A DNA stretch of 12,377 bases from an uncultured beta proteobacterium (GTDB taxonomy: Bacteria > Pseudomonadota > Gammaproteobacteria > Burkholderiales > Burkholderiaceae_C): assembly GCA_903859265.1 (NCBI GenBank), contig CAIOLZ010000319.1, positions 1-12,377 on the forward strand, read 5' to 3'. A program made the translations under genes and the position numbers. The notes under the pieces were generated by a model, which saw nothing but the letters and a program-made list of their open reading frames with translations, made no database searches and was not told where the DNA came from. Below, in pieces: positions 5,993 through 12,377 of this stretch. Numbering within the stretch: position 1 is the stretch's first letter; every line of letters starts with the position of its first letter.

Positions 5993-7037
5993 CCATACTT
6001 TTTGCCACCCGCACAGCCTCAATCAGGCTTGCGGGGTCGGCTTTACCCAGGCCGGCAATATCAAAAGCCGTTCCGTGGTCAGGACTGGTTCTGACCAGCG
6101 GTAACCCGAGCGTTACGTTGACGCCTTTTTCAACACCCAAATACTTCACAGGTATCAGGCCTTGGTCATGGTACATCGCGACCACCGCGTCGAACTCGGC
6201 GTCGGGATTGGATGCCTGACGTCGTGCGCGCATGAATACCGTGTCTGGTGCAAATGGCCCGCTGGCCTGACAGCCTCTGGCGCGAGCCTGCGCGATGGCC
6301 GGCGCAATCCATTGAAGTTCTTCATGGCCGAATAAACCGCCTTCACCCGCATGCGGATTCAAGCCGGCCACTGCGATGCGCGGCACACGACCCAGGCTGC
6401 GGCTCAGCGCAGCGTGGGTAATCATCAGCGTCTCAAAAACACTTTCCTTCGTAACCGCATCAATCGCTTGGCGCAACGCCACGTGAATACTGACCAACAC
6501 AACCCTTAACTCGTCGTTGGCCAACATCATTCGAACCGGTACTTCCTCAACAGCCTTATGGAGGTACTCGGCCGCGGCAGACTGCAGCATCTCGGTGTGT
6601 CCGGGGTACCGGTCAAACGGCGCTCCTGCCAAATGCAGAGCCTCTTTGTGAATCGGCGCGGTCACCAGGGCATCGATTTCGCCCCGCAAGGCCGCATTGG
6701 CAGCCCAAAACAGGCAACGCCCGGCAAACGCACCGGCCAGCGCATTCACTTGCCCCCAAGCCAGGTCTGCGAGCACCGGTGCAACCTGCAATACCGGAAC
6801 GCAATGCGCAGGCGTTGCAGCCACATCGTCGATCCCGCCGAGTGCCGCCACCGGAAGTGCAATGCGGCCCTGTGTTCGGGCAACCATTGCACAGGCGCGG
6901 CGCATGGTCTGCACATCGCCAGCGACAAAAGTCCCGGACATCAAAAGCGGTTCTTGCTGGTAGGCCTTGGCAATGATTTCGGGACCAATTCCCGCGGCAT
7001 CGCCCATGGTGATGGCGATCGGTCTTGGTGCTTGCAT
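5982..7037 (-). CDS. pdxA: 4-hydroxythreonine-4-phosphate dehydrogenase PdxA
   Basis: NAD-dependent oxidation of 4-phosphohydroxy-L-threonine in the DXP-dependent pyridoxal 5'-phosphate (vitamin B6) pathway; cytoplasmic and normally dimeric. The 351-residue protein shows the PdxA signatures in order: ITMGDAAGIGPE at 9-20, VTAPIHKEAL at 125-134 and the substrate-contacting GHTE at 146-149. Three metal-binding histidines follow: H185 (SIHVALR), H229 (NPHAGEGG) and H290 (YHDQGL). TSPDHGTAFDIAG lies near the C-terminus. The ATG at 7037 is chosen because a GAGG site overlaps the preceding TGA and the protein begins in family style (MQAPRPIAITMGD); longer frames extend into the Nif3-like gene. It lies seven bases after the Nif3-like gene and is the last gene of that unit. 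Confidence 0.97.
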   Translation of the reverse strand: MQAPRPIAITMGDAAGIGPEIIAKAYQQEPLLMSGTFVAGDVQTMRRACAMVARTQGRIALPVAALGGIDDVAATPAHCVPVLQVAPVLADLAWGQVNALAGAFAGRCLFWAANAALRGEIDALVTAPIHKEALHLAGAPFDRYPGHTEMLQSAAAEYLHKAVEEVPVRMMLANDELRVVLVSIHVALRQAIDAVTKESVFETLMITHAALSRSLGRVPRIAVAGLNPHAGEGGLFGHEELQWIAPAIAQARARGCQASGPFAPDTVFMRARRQASNPDAEFDAVVAMYHDQGLIPVKYLGVEKGVNVTLGLPLVRTSPDHGTAFDIAGLGKADPASLIEAVRVAKSMVIS

Positions 7038-7044
7038 GGTCGCC

Positions 7045-7800
7045 TCAGGCCGGGTTGTCGATGTCAATGAATTGGTGGTCAATGCCGAACTGATCGGCAA
7101 CGCATTGCGCCACCGCGGGGGCTCCGTAGCGTTCGCTTGCATGGTGTCCGCATGCGATGTAGGTCACGCCGCATTCACGGGCGTAATGCGCTTGCGGCTC
7201 CGAAATCTCACCCGTGATGAACGCATCACAACCGGCCCGGATGGCGTCCTCAAAATACCCTTGCGCACCACCGGTGCACCAGGCGATGCGTTGAACTGGT
7301 CTGTCGTGTCCGATCACCATGGTCACGCTGCGGTCCAGCCGCTTTTGCAGGTGTTGTGCCAATGCTGCCGAATCTGCAAATGCGCCGGCGTTGGGCTGCC
7401 CTGCGAAACCGAGCATCTGCTCCCCAAAACGCTGCAGGACGTCGAATCCCAGATGTTTACCCAATTGCGCGTTATTGCCCAACTCGGGATGCGCGTCCAG
7501 CGGCAAATGGTAGGCAAAGAGGTTGAGGTTGCTGGACAGGACCAGTGCCAATCGCTGCCGCATCCATCCCGTCACGCGGCCATCGTGGCCGCGCCAGAAC
7601 AGACCGTGGTGGACCAGCACGGCATCCGCCTGAGCGTCCACAGCGGCCTGCAAGAAAGCCAGGCTTGCGGTAACGCCGGAGACCACTTTTCGAACGTGCG
7701 TACACCCTTCGACTTGCAGCCCATTGGGACAATAGTCCTTGAACCGCTCTGGTTGCAAGAGTGAATCGAGTGAGTCTGCTAGCGCTTGGCGTTCAATCAT
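7045..7800 (-). CDS. Nif3-like dinuclear metal centre protein (DUF34/YbgI family)
   Basis: Member of the widespread Nif3/DUF34 family, toroidal hexamers with a two-metal site; the biochemical function is still debated, with metal insertion or GTP cyclohydrolase-related roles proposed. The 251-residue protein has CPNGLQVEG at 24-32, the metal-binding VHHGLFWRG (H64, H65) at 63-71, HLPLDAHPELGNN (D102) at 98-110, TGEISEPQAHYA at 196-207, and a C-terminal GHHASERYG (H219, H220, E223). All expected metal ligands are present. The ATG at 7800 overlaps the upstream gene's stop as ATGATTGA, suggesting translational coupling; it has no clear Shine-Dalgarno of its own. The pdxA start lies seven bases downstream. 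Confidence 0.93.
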   Translation of the reverse strand: MIERQALADSLDSLLQPERFKDYCPNGLQVEGCTHVRKVVSGVTASLAFLQAAVDAQADAVLVHHGLFWRGHDGRVTGWMRQRLALVLSSNLNLFAYHLPLDAHPELGNNAQLGKHLGFDVLQRFGEQMLGFAGQPNAGAFADSAALAQHLQKRLDRSVTMVIGHDRPVQRIAWCTGGAQGYFEDAIRAGCDAFITGEISEPQAHYARECGVTYIACGHHASERYGAPAVAQCVADQFGIDHQFIDIDNPA

Positions 7801-8185
7801 GGGTTTTTGGCAGTGTGTCGCAAGCGGTCTGGTCGGCGCCGTTCCGGGGCAATGGTACAGGCTCCAGCGAGCTGTCACAGCCCCGTGCACTGGCGATCCA
7901 TCTCGGGCCAGCGTAACGCAATACCAGAGACAATGGCCTCGCCAGAAAGCCCAACGCCACCGGCAATGCTTGCCGTGCTAGCACGTCCGGTTGCACCAAC
8001 GCGCCGCAGCGGTATTGGCGATCGTGAGTGACCCAAAGCAAGGCTGGGCAAGAACCTGTACGACGTTGGAAAAGCACCATACCAAGCGGACAAGGTTGGT
8101 ACAAACAGCAAATTCCACAACCATTGCAGGCCGCACCAAACTCTGGTTTGGCGGGCGCTAAGGGTTCGATGTGAATGATGTGCAT
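7793..8185 (-). CDS. Cysteine-cluster protein, YkgJ/CxxCxxCC-like, function unknown
   Basis: A 130-residue soluble protein with a dense N-terminal cysteine cluster: C20, C23, C26, C27 and C32 (CNGCGICC and PCPLG), followed by C46 and C60. This resembles the zinc/iron-chelating domain of YkgJ-type proteins, so a metal or Fe-S binding role is plausible but unproven. There is no signal peptide or membrane segment. The second half (about 68-130) is hydrophobic then polar and carries two further cysteines at 103 and 122. The ATG at 8185 starts 12 residues before the conserved region, with only a weak GAG-like ribosome-binding site. Its stop overlaps the Nif3-like start by 8 bases. It diverges from the HtrA-like gene, with 44 bases between start codons. 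I have no gene name for it. Confidence 0.8.
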   Translation of the reverse strand: MHIIHIEPLAPAKPEFGAACNGCGICCLYQPCPLGMVLFQRRTGSCPALLWVTHDRQYRCGALVQPDVLARQALPVALGFLARPLSLVLRYAGPRWIASARGCDSSLEPVPLPRNGADQTACDTLPKTHD

Positions 8186-8229
8186 GAGCTCGCGACGTAT
8201 TGGAAGCCGGCGCCCTACAATTTAGGACC

Positions 8230-9372
8230 ATGAAAAGACTCTGGCTTCTATTCTCTCAAACCGCGACCGTCGTTCTCGCGGCGTACTTTGTTGTCGGGAC
8301 GCTCAAGCCTCAGTGGATTGGCAATACCCGTTCATTGGCTGGCGGCGTCTCCCTTGTTGAAGCGCCAGCCCCCTCACCCGGCGAGATTCCGCTGGACAGC
8401 CTTCGGGTTGCGGCCCAAAAAGCGTCAGCCGCGGTGGTCAGCATCAATACCAGCAAAGCTGCCAGCAAACATGCTCGCCCTGACGATCCCTGGTTCAAAT
8501 TTTTCTATGGTGATCAGGGCAGTGAGCCCACAGGCGGATTGGGCAGCGGTGTCATCGTCAGCCCCAGCGGTTACATCCTGACCAATAACCACGTGGTCGA
8601 GGGTGCCGATGACATCGAAGTGATATTGAACGACACACGCCATGCCAAAGCAAAGGTGATTGGTACTGATCCGGACAGTGACCTCGCGGTTCTGAAAATT
8701 GATCTGGAAAAGTTGCCGGTGATTGTTTTGGGAAATTCCGACAACATTCAAGTGGGGGATCGTGTTCTGGCGATCGGCAATCCATTTGGCGTCGGCCAAA
8801 CCGTTACGAGCGGAATTGTGAGCGCGCTCGGCAGAAACCAGCTGGGTATCAACACGTTCGAAAATTTCATACAGACCGACGCAGCCATTAATCCTGGCAA
8901 CTCGGGCGGGGCCCTGGTCGATACCAAAGGCAATCTGCTGGGGATTAACACTGCCATCTATTCCCGCTCGGGCGGCAGCATGGGTATCGGGTTTGCCATT
9001 CCGGTATCCACGGCAAAGCAAGTGCTGGACGGTTTGGTCAAAGACGGGCAAATCACCCGCGGCTGGATTGGTGTTGAGCCCAACGACCTGTCGCCTGAAT
9101 TGGCGGAGGCATTCGGTGTTCCCAATCAGGACGGGGTCATCATCACCGGTGTTTTGCAAAAAGGCCCTGCGGCCCAGGCTGGGCTCCAGCCAGGCGACAT
9201 TATTCTCAGTATCGGAGACCGTAAAGTAGCCGACGTCTCGCAGTTGTTGTCTTTGGTGGCGTCGCTTAAACCCGGCGTGCCAGCCAGTTTCACGATTGAT
9301 CGCAAAGGCCAGAAACTGGCATTGGACATCAAGCCGGGCGTTCGCCCCCGTCCAAAGGTGCCGGGCAAATAA
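8230..9372 (+). CDS. HtrA/DegS-like serine endopeptidase with one PDZ domain
   Basis: Periplasmic quality-control protease of the S1C family, probably anchored in the inner membrane. The 380-residue protein has a signal-anchor segment at about 4-23, a proline-rich linker, and a trypsin-like domain at about 55-260 with the full catalytic triad: H121 in TNNHVVEG, D151 in DSDLAVLK and S225 in NPGNSGGAL. A single PDZ domain covers about 278-365 (GWIGV, GPAAQAGLQPGD). The end is a short basic, proline-rich tail. One PDZ and an uncleaved-looking anchor fit DegS architecture better than DegP/DegQ, which have two. A sigma-E cascade role is not shown by the sequence. AGGA precedes the ATG at 8230, which is preferred to an upstream in-frame codon. 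It converges on tatC with 36 bases between. Confidence 0.94.
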   Translation: MKRLWLLFSQTATVVLAAYFVVGTLKPQWIGNTRSLAGGVSLVEAPAPSPGEIPLDSLRVAAQKASAAVVSINTSKAASKHARPDDPWFKFFYGDQGSEPTGGLGSGVIVSPSGYILTNNHVVEGADDIEVILNDTRHAKAKVIGTDPDSDLAVLKIDLEKLPVIVLGNSDNIQVGDRVLAIGNPFGVGQTVTSGIVSALGRNQLGINTFENFIQTDAAINPGNSGGALVDTKGNLLGINTAIYSRSGGSMGIGFAIPVSTAKQVLDGLVKDGQITRGWIGVEPNDLSPELAEAFGVPNQDGVIITGVLQKGPAAQAGLQPGDIILSIGDRKVADVSQLLSLVASLKPGVPASFTIDRKGQKLALDIKPGVRPRPKVPGK

Positions 9373-9408
9373 CGGCAGTCCGCATTGGCTGAAATACGGC
9401 GCAACCGA

Positions 9409-10188
9409 TTAAGCGCCGGTGTCTTCTGGCGCCTGCGTGTGTTTGATAAACAGCTGCGCGGCCCAAATGCCGATTTCATACAAAAAACACATCGGTATGG
9501 CCAGCGCCAACTGGGAAACCACATCGGGCGGCGTCACAATGGCCGCCGCAACGAACGCGACAACAATAAAGTAGCTGCGAAAGCTCTTGAGCTTGTCGAT
9601 GCTGACGACGCCCATTCTCGCCAAGACCACGACAACGATCGGTACTTCGAAGGCCAGCCCAAAGGCCAGAAACATCGACAAAACAAAATCGAGGTAGGCC
9701 TCGATATCAGGCGCTGCGGTAATACTTTTGGGTGCAAAACTCTGGATGAAGCGGAAAACGCGCCCGAAGACGAAGAAATAACAAAATGCAACCCCCGCAA
9801 AAAACAGCAATGTGCTGGAAATCACCAAGGGCAGCACCAACTTTTTCTCATGGGAATACAGCCCCGGCGCCACAAAGGCCCAGACCTGCCAAAGCACAGC
9901 CGGCAATGCAATCAACAAACCCGTCACCATCATGATCTTCAACGGCACCATGAACGGCGATATGACCGACGTTGCAATCAGGGTTGCACCTTTGGGCAGG
10001 GACGCTACCAGTGGCGCCGCCAACAGGTCGTAGAGTGCCGCCGGGCCGGGATAAAGGGCCAGCACGAGGACACACACGCCTATCGCCATAATGGACTTCA
10101 CCAAGCGGTTGCGCAGCTCCACCAAATGCTGAACAAAGGGCTGCTCAGTGCCGGCGAGTTCATCGTCGTGCTGGGATTGTGTGGACAT
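9409..10188 (-). CDS. tatC: Sec-independent protein translocase TatC
   Basis: Polytopic core of the Tat translocase, which with TatB recognises twin-arginine signals and exports folded proteins. The 259-residue protein has a polar N-terminus, then EQPFVQHLVELRNRL (the conserved cytoplasmic region before TM1) and six predicted membrane helices. The first periplasmic loop contains the family-typical stretch leading to SPFMVPLK, and the first cytoplasmic loop carries FVAPGLYSHEKK, whose glutamate matches the conserved signal-binding glutamate. ITPPD-type sequence (VTPPDVVSQ) lies near TM5. The ATG at 10188 follows the tatB stop by 18 bases and has a weak ribosome-binding site. It is the last gene of the his-hinT-tat run and converges with the HtrA-like gene. 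No clear terminator is visible at 9373-9408. Confidence 0.97.
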   Translation of the reverse strand: MSTQSQHDDELAGTEQPFVQHLVELRNRLVKSIMAIGVCVLVLALYPGPAALYDLLAAPLVASLPKGATLIATSVISPFMVPLKIMMVTGLLIALPAVLWQVWAFVAPGLYSHEKKLVLPLVISSTLLFFAGVAFCYFFVFGRVFRFIQSFAPKSITAAPDIEAYLDFVLSMFLAFGLAFEVPIVVVVLARMGVVSIDKLKSFRSYFIVVAFVAAAIVTPPDVVSQLALAIPMCFLYEIGIWAAQLFIKHTQAPEDTGA

Positions 10189-10206
10189 GTTTTTGAATGA
10201 TTGGAT

Positions 10207-10650
10207 TCAGCGCGGCCTGTAGCGAGCGACCCGCGCCGCGCCGGACAAGGCTTTGGTGCGGGTGCCAGTGCGTGCCTTGAACCACTGCGGCGTTGCGGAC
10301 TGCTTGAGGCGCCAATTTTTCTTGGGCCGCTGGTACGTTGGATAAATCGGCTCCGAGGGTAAAGCCTGTGGCTGTCCTGATGGATCCCACGACTGCGCAA
10401 AATCGCTCGCCTGCGTCTGGATGGTGTTTTCCACGTCACGCGCTGCACTCTCCACCGTCTCGCGCATTTTTTTGATCTCATCAAGATCCATCGCACGGTT
10501 AACTTCGGCTTTAACGTCAGCCACGTAGCGCTGAGCCTTGCCAAGCAGGGTGCCCACGGTTCGCGCCACGCGCGGTAACTTCTCGGGCCCGATGACAATA
10601 AGTGCAACTGCGCCAATCAGCGCGAGCTTTGAGATGCCGAGATCAATCAC
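10207..10650 (-). CDS. tatB: Sec-independent protein translocase TatB
   Basis: Forms the signal-peptide receptor with TatC. The 147-residue protein begins MIDLGISKLALIGAVALIVIGPEKLP: a single N-terminal membrane helix at about 5-20, the TatB-type GPEKLP hinge, then a long amphipathic and charged helix (about 25-75) and a disordered basic C-terminus. The acidic residue at position 3 and GPEKLP distinguish it from TatA. The start is GTG at 10650. The family-typical N-terminus leaves no better choice, although the ribosome-binding site is weak. It lies 42 bases after tatA and 18 before tatC. Confidence 0.94.
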   Translation of the reverse strand: MIDLGISKLALIGAVALIVIGPEKLPRVARTVGTLLGKAQRYVADVKAEVNRAMDLDEIKKMRETVESAARDVENTIQTQASDFAQSWDPSGQPQALPSEPIYPTYQRPKKNWRLKQSATPQWFKARTGTRTKALSGAARVARYRPR

Positions 10651-10692
10651 GCCAACAGACGCTTACTTTGCAGCAACGCGCCTCGCAATGGT

Positions 10693-10935
10693 TCAGGACT
10701 TGTGTCGCGCTTCAACATCAATGGTGGTCTTTTCAGCGCCAGCGCCAGAGGAAACCTGTGCGGCGGGAGCAACCGGTTTTTCATCAGCGGAGGAAGACCC
10801 TTCGCGCATTCCGTCCTTGAACCCTTTAACCGCACCACCCAGGTCACTGCCGATGTTTTTCAACTTTTTGGTGCCGAAAACCATTACCACGATCAACAGA
10901 ACAATCAACCAGTGCCAAATCGATAATGAACCCAT
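10693..10935 (-). CDS. tatA: Sec-independent protein translocase TatA
   Basis: Small membrane protein that oligomerises to form the Tat transport path. The 80-residue protein shows MGSLSIWHWLIVLLIVVMVF (one membrane helix, about 5-20), the FGTKKLKNIGSDLGG hinge and amphipathic helix at 20-34, GFKDGM, and a short polar tail rich in Ala, Ser and Glu. FGTKKL is the TatA-type hinge. The ATG at 10935 is preceded by TAGGAGA at good spacing. It follows hinT after 39 bases, a gap without a convincing promoter, so it may be co-transcribed with the upstream his-hinT genes. Confidence 0.96.
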   Translation of the reverse strand: MGSLSIWHWLIVLLIVVMVFGTKKLKNIGSDLGGAVKGFKDGMREGSSSADEKPVAPAAQVSSGAGAEKTTIDVEARHKS

Positions 10936-10974
10936 GAAATTCTCCTAACAATTGAATCGAATTCTAGTCCCTGC

Positions 10975-11349
10975 CTAACCACGTGCCCACGGTCTGGGTC
11001 CGCCCATGACGTGAAAATGGAGATGGTGGACTTCTTGCCCACCTTCGGCGCCGGTGTTGGTGAGCAACCTGAATCCACCTTCAGGATATGGGTTACAGCC
11101 TTCCTGCTTGGCCAACTTCGGCACCAACACCATCATGCGCCCCATCATCCCTGCGTGGTGTTCATCGAGTTGGGCCATGGAGTGAATGTGCAATTTCGGA
11201 ATCAGCAAAAAATGCACTGGCGCCCAGGGATGGATATCGTGAAAAGCAAAAAACTCGTCGTCTTCATAGACGACTCTGGACGGAATTTTGCGGTCGACGA
11301 TTTTGCAAAAAATACAATCCGGCTGATGGGGGTGATCCAAATTACTCAT
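10975..11349 (-). CDS. hinT: HIT-family (HinT-like) nucleotide-binding hydrolase
   Basis: Histidine-triad protein of the HinT branch, which hydrolyses purine nucleoside phosphoramidates; cytoplasmic dimer. The 124-residue protein has CIFCKIVDRKIPSRVVYEDD at 12-31, a HinT-type start with a CxxC pair (C12, C15), then FHDIHPWAPVHFLLIPK, an NTGAEGGQEV segment, and the catalytic HLHFHV (H109, H111, H113) followed by MGGPRPW, the characteristic C-terminus. The start at 11349 overlaps the upstream gene's stop as ATGA, with GGAG just upstream, so translation is probably coupled. The longer open frame to 11478 overlaps the membrane-protein gene and lacks family similarity. tatA follows after 39 bases. 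Confidence 0.95.
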   Translation of the reverse strand: MSNLDHPHQPDCIFCKIVDRKIPSRVVYEDDEFFAFHDIHPWAPVHFLLIPKLHIHSMAQLDEHHAGMMGRMMVLVPKLAKQEGCNPYPEGGFRLLTNTGAEGGQEVHHLHFHVMGGPRPWARG

Positions 11350-11798
11350 AACAACTCCGTCTGCGGCCCCACCTCGCGGCCTTGATTCATGGCAACAAAG
11401 CCGGTCACGATCCGGTAAAGAAACCAGATGGAAATCGTGGTCCACGCAATCCAGCCTGGCAGCAAAAACAAGACCCACAAAGGGGCAGTGATCAGATAAA
11501 GGGTTGCAGCAATCAGGACCGTTCTGATCCGCCAGCGGAAATGCGATGCTTGCCAGGTGCCTGCGGCATCACCGCGCTTGAGGATGTCGATCACCAACGC
11601 GACGATCAACAGAACCGGCCCCAACTGCCCGCCAGGCACGAGTGCGGCCACTGCAACGATCAAATGCAATATATAACTGATGGTACCGACCGTGTTGAGC
11701 GCCTGCATTTTCTGCAAATAGGCTTGGGAATTCACGTCGAAAGCGGCGGTCGAACCCGGTACGTTTGGGGGTTGGGGCTGGCTGAAATCCTGGGTCAT
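11346..11798 (-). CDS. Small polytopic membrane protein, DUF4870-like
   Basis: A 150-residue protein with a polar, Pro/Gln-rich N-terminus (about 1-30) and then hydrophobic segments at about 38-55, 58-73, 92-110 and 112-135, suggesting three or four membrane helices. The pattern, with TVGTISYILHLI early and a late FLYRIVTGFVAMNQG, resembles the DUF4870 family of uncharacterised membrane proteins. No catalytic motif is visible. It begins with an ATGA overlap with hisE and ends with an ATGA overlap with hinT, so it is translated in a tightly linked run. Co-occurrence with hisE and hinT is common in Comamonadaceae-type genomes as I recall, but suggests no specific function. Confidence 0.8.
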   Translation of the reverse strand: MTQDFSQPQPPNVPGSTAAFDVNSQAYLQKMQALNTVGTISYILHLIVAVAALVPGGQLGPVLLIVALVIDILKRGDAAGTWQASHFRWRIRTVLIAATLYLITAPLWVLFLLPGWIAWTTISIWFLYRIVTGFVAMNQGREVGPQTELL

Positions 11799-12202
11799 TT
11801 GCTTCCCCCGTCGCGGGTCTCAATGGCATCGCGCTCGACAGCCTTGCGCAGCGCTTTTTCTTCAATCCCGCTGGTGCCTTCCCGGCGCACCAGTTCGGCC
11901 ACAACATCGGCTGGCGTGAAGCCGTAATGGGCCAGGGCGACCATGCTGTGGAACCACAGATCGGCCACTTCGTACACAATTTTCGTTGCCTCGGCGCCAT
12001 GGTCGGCGTCCTTGGCGGCCATCACGACTTCTGTCGCCTCCTCACCAATTTTTTTCAAAAAAGCGTCAGGGCCTTTACTCAGCAAACGCGCCACATAACT
12101 GGCATTCGGGTCGCCCCCGTTGGCCACTTTTCGGCTCTCGATAGTCTGCGCCAAACGCATGAGCGCGTCGCTGGTATCAGAATGTGAGGTGTTTGAAGGC
12201 AT
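11795..12202 (-). CDS. hisE: Phosphoribosyl-ATP pyrophosphatase HisE
   Basis: Second step of histidine biosynthesis: hydrolyses phosphoribosyl-ATP to phosphoribosyl-AMP and pyrophosphate. The 135-residue all-alpha MazG-like protein shows LAQTIESRK near residue 18, SYVARLLSKGPDAFLKKIGEEATEVVMAAKD (positions about 40-70) with the metal-binding GEEATE, and YEVADLWFHSMVAL with the conserved glutamate and aspartate of the second metal motif. A charged C-terminal extension (about 105-135) is longer than in minimal HisE proteins. The ATG at 12202 lies four bases after the hisI stop. HisI and HisE are separate proteins here, not fused as in E. coli. Its stop overlaps the next gene as ATGA. Confidence 0.96.
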   Translation of the reverse strand: MPSNTSHSDTSDALMRLAQTIESRKVANGGDPNASYVARLLSKGPDAFLKKIGEEATEVVMAAKDADHGAEATKIVYEVADLWFHSMVALAHYGFTPADVVAELVRREGTSGIEEKALRKAVERDAIETRDGGSK

Positions 12203-12206
12203 AAGT

Positions 12207-12377
12207 CTATTTATAGATGGTGGCCGGGTCTTTCAAGACCGGCTCGACACTTTGCCATACGCCATCCTTGAGCACGCTGAAAAAGCAGCTGTGACGCCCG
12301 GTGTGGCACGCAATCGAAGGCAATGGTTCGCCCAAGTGGTTCGCACCAGAACCTTGTTGCGTTACTTGCAACAACAC
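12207..12377 (-). CDS. hisI: Phosphoribosyl-AMP cyclohydrolase HisI, C-terminal part
   Basis: Third step of histidine biosynthesis: opens the purine ring of phosphoribosyl-AMP. Only the last 56 codons are in the window. They contain the family signature QQGSGANHLGE-(...)-SIACHTGRHSCFF, with two of the zinc-binding cysteines (fragment residues 24 and 31), and end in DPATIYK. The stop is TAG at 12209-12207, and hisE follows after four bases. The N-terminus and the start lie beyond the right edge, where hisF or hisA would be expected by analogy (inference). Confidence 0.94.
   Translation of the reverse strand: MLLQVTQQGSGANHLGEPLPSIACHTGRHSCFFSVLKDGVWQSVEPVLKDPATIYK

Noticed and set aside
6967..7764. 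A 265-codon plus-strand frame opposite the Nif3-like and pdxA genes
   Set aside because: It spans two well-supported minus-strand genes with full family motifs and has no recognisable protein features.
8425..9159. A 244-codon minus-strand frame opposite the HtrA-like gene
   Set aside because: The plus strand encodes a complete protease with catalytic triad; the antisense product shows no motif.
9385..10200. A 271-codon open frame on the plus strand opposite tatC
   Set aside because: It mirrors tatC, is rich in His, Gln and Arg as antisense frames of membrane proteins usually are, shows no domain, and the minus-strand product is an unmistakable TatC.
10936..10974. TAGAAT as a tatA promoter -10 box
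   Set aside because: No acceptable -35 hexamer is found at 16-18 bases, and AT-rich leader sequence gives such matches easily.
1..12377. Mobile element, prophage, CRISPR array or defence island
   Set aside because: I found no transposase, integrase, repeat-spacer pattern or terminal inverted repeats; the genes are conserved housekeeping genes in an order typical of the lineage.

Overview
The window looks like ordinary chromosomal DNA of a betaproteobacterium, most likely Burkholderiales and close to Comamonadaceae (Rhodoferax/Polaromonas-like). This is inferred from gene order and protein style: petABC followed by sspA-sspB and tRNA-Thr, a hisI-hisE-membrane protein-hinT-tatABC run, a long cytochrome b with a PVWY Qo motif, and an SspB with its basic ClpX-binding tail. 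I see no insertion sequence, integrase, phage gene, CRISPR array or toxin-antitoxin pair, and base composition looks even by eye. I found no convincing undescribed system; the findings are local oddities within housekeeping genes.

Layout, left to right. (1) 1-866, minus: a membrane-anchored M23 peptidase that runs off the left edge. It diverges from a small DUF721/DciA-like gene (892-1203, plus). (2) 1262-1337, minus: tRNA-Thr(UGU), just downstream of sspB (1385-1843) and sspA (1857-2468). (3) 2567-5401, minus: petA-petB-petC, the complete cytochrome bc1 complex, closed by a strong intrinsic terminator just upstream of sspA. (4) 5564-5992, plus: mscL, overlapping tail to tail with pdxA. (5) 5982-8185, minus: a tight unit of a Cys-cluster protein, a Nif3-like protein and pdxA. 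(6) 8230-9372, plus: a membrane-anchored HtrA/DegS-like protease with one PDZ domain. (7) 9409-12377, minus: hisI (partial), hisE, a small membrane protein, hinT, tatA, tatB and tatC, with ATGA overlaps linking hisE, the membrane protein and hinT.

How the genes work together. The bc1 genes make a respiratory quinol:cytochrome c oxidoreductase. Its Rieske subunit is normally inserted by the Tat translocase, and tatABC lies about 4 kb away in the same window. SspB delivers ssrA-tagged substrates to ClpXP, SspA is an RNA polymerase-associated starvation protein, and the M23 peptidase, MscL and HtrA-like protease concern envelope maintenance and stress. PdxA (vitamin B6) and HisI/HisE (histidine) are biosynthetic.

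No gene-free stretch exceeds 300 bases. The longest is the 162-base divergent petA/mscL spacer (5402-5563). Next is the 98-base petC/sspA spacer (2469-2566), which holds the terminator. The 58-base gap at 1204-1261 between the DUF721 gene and the tRNA shows nothing I can name.
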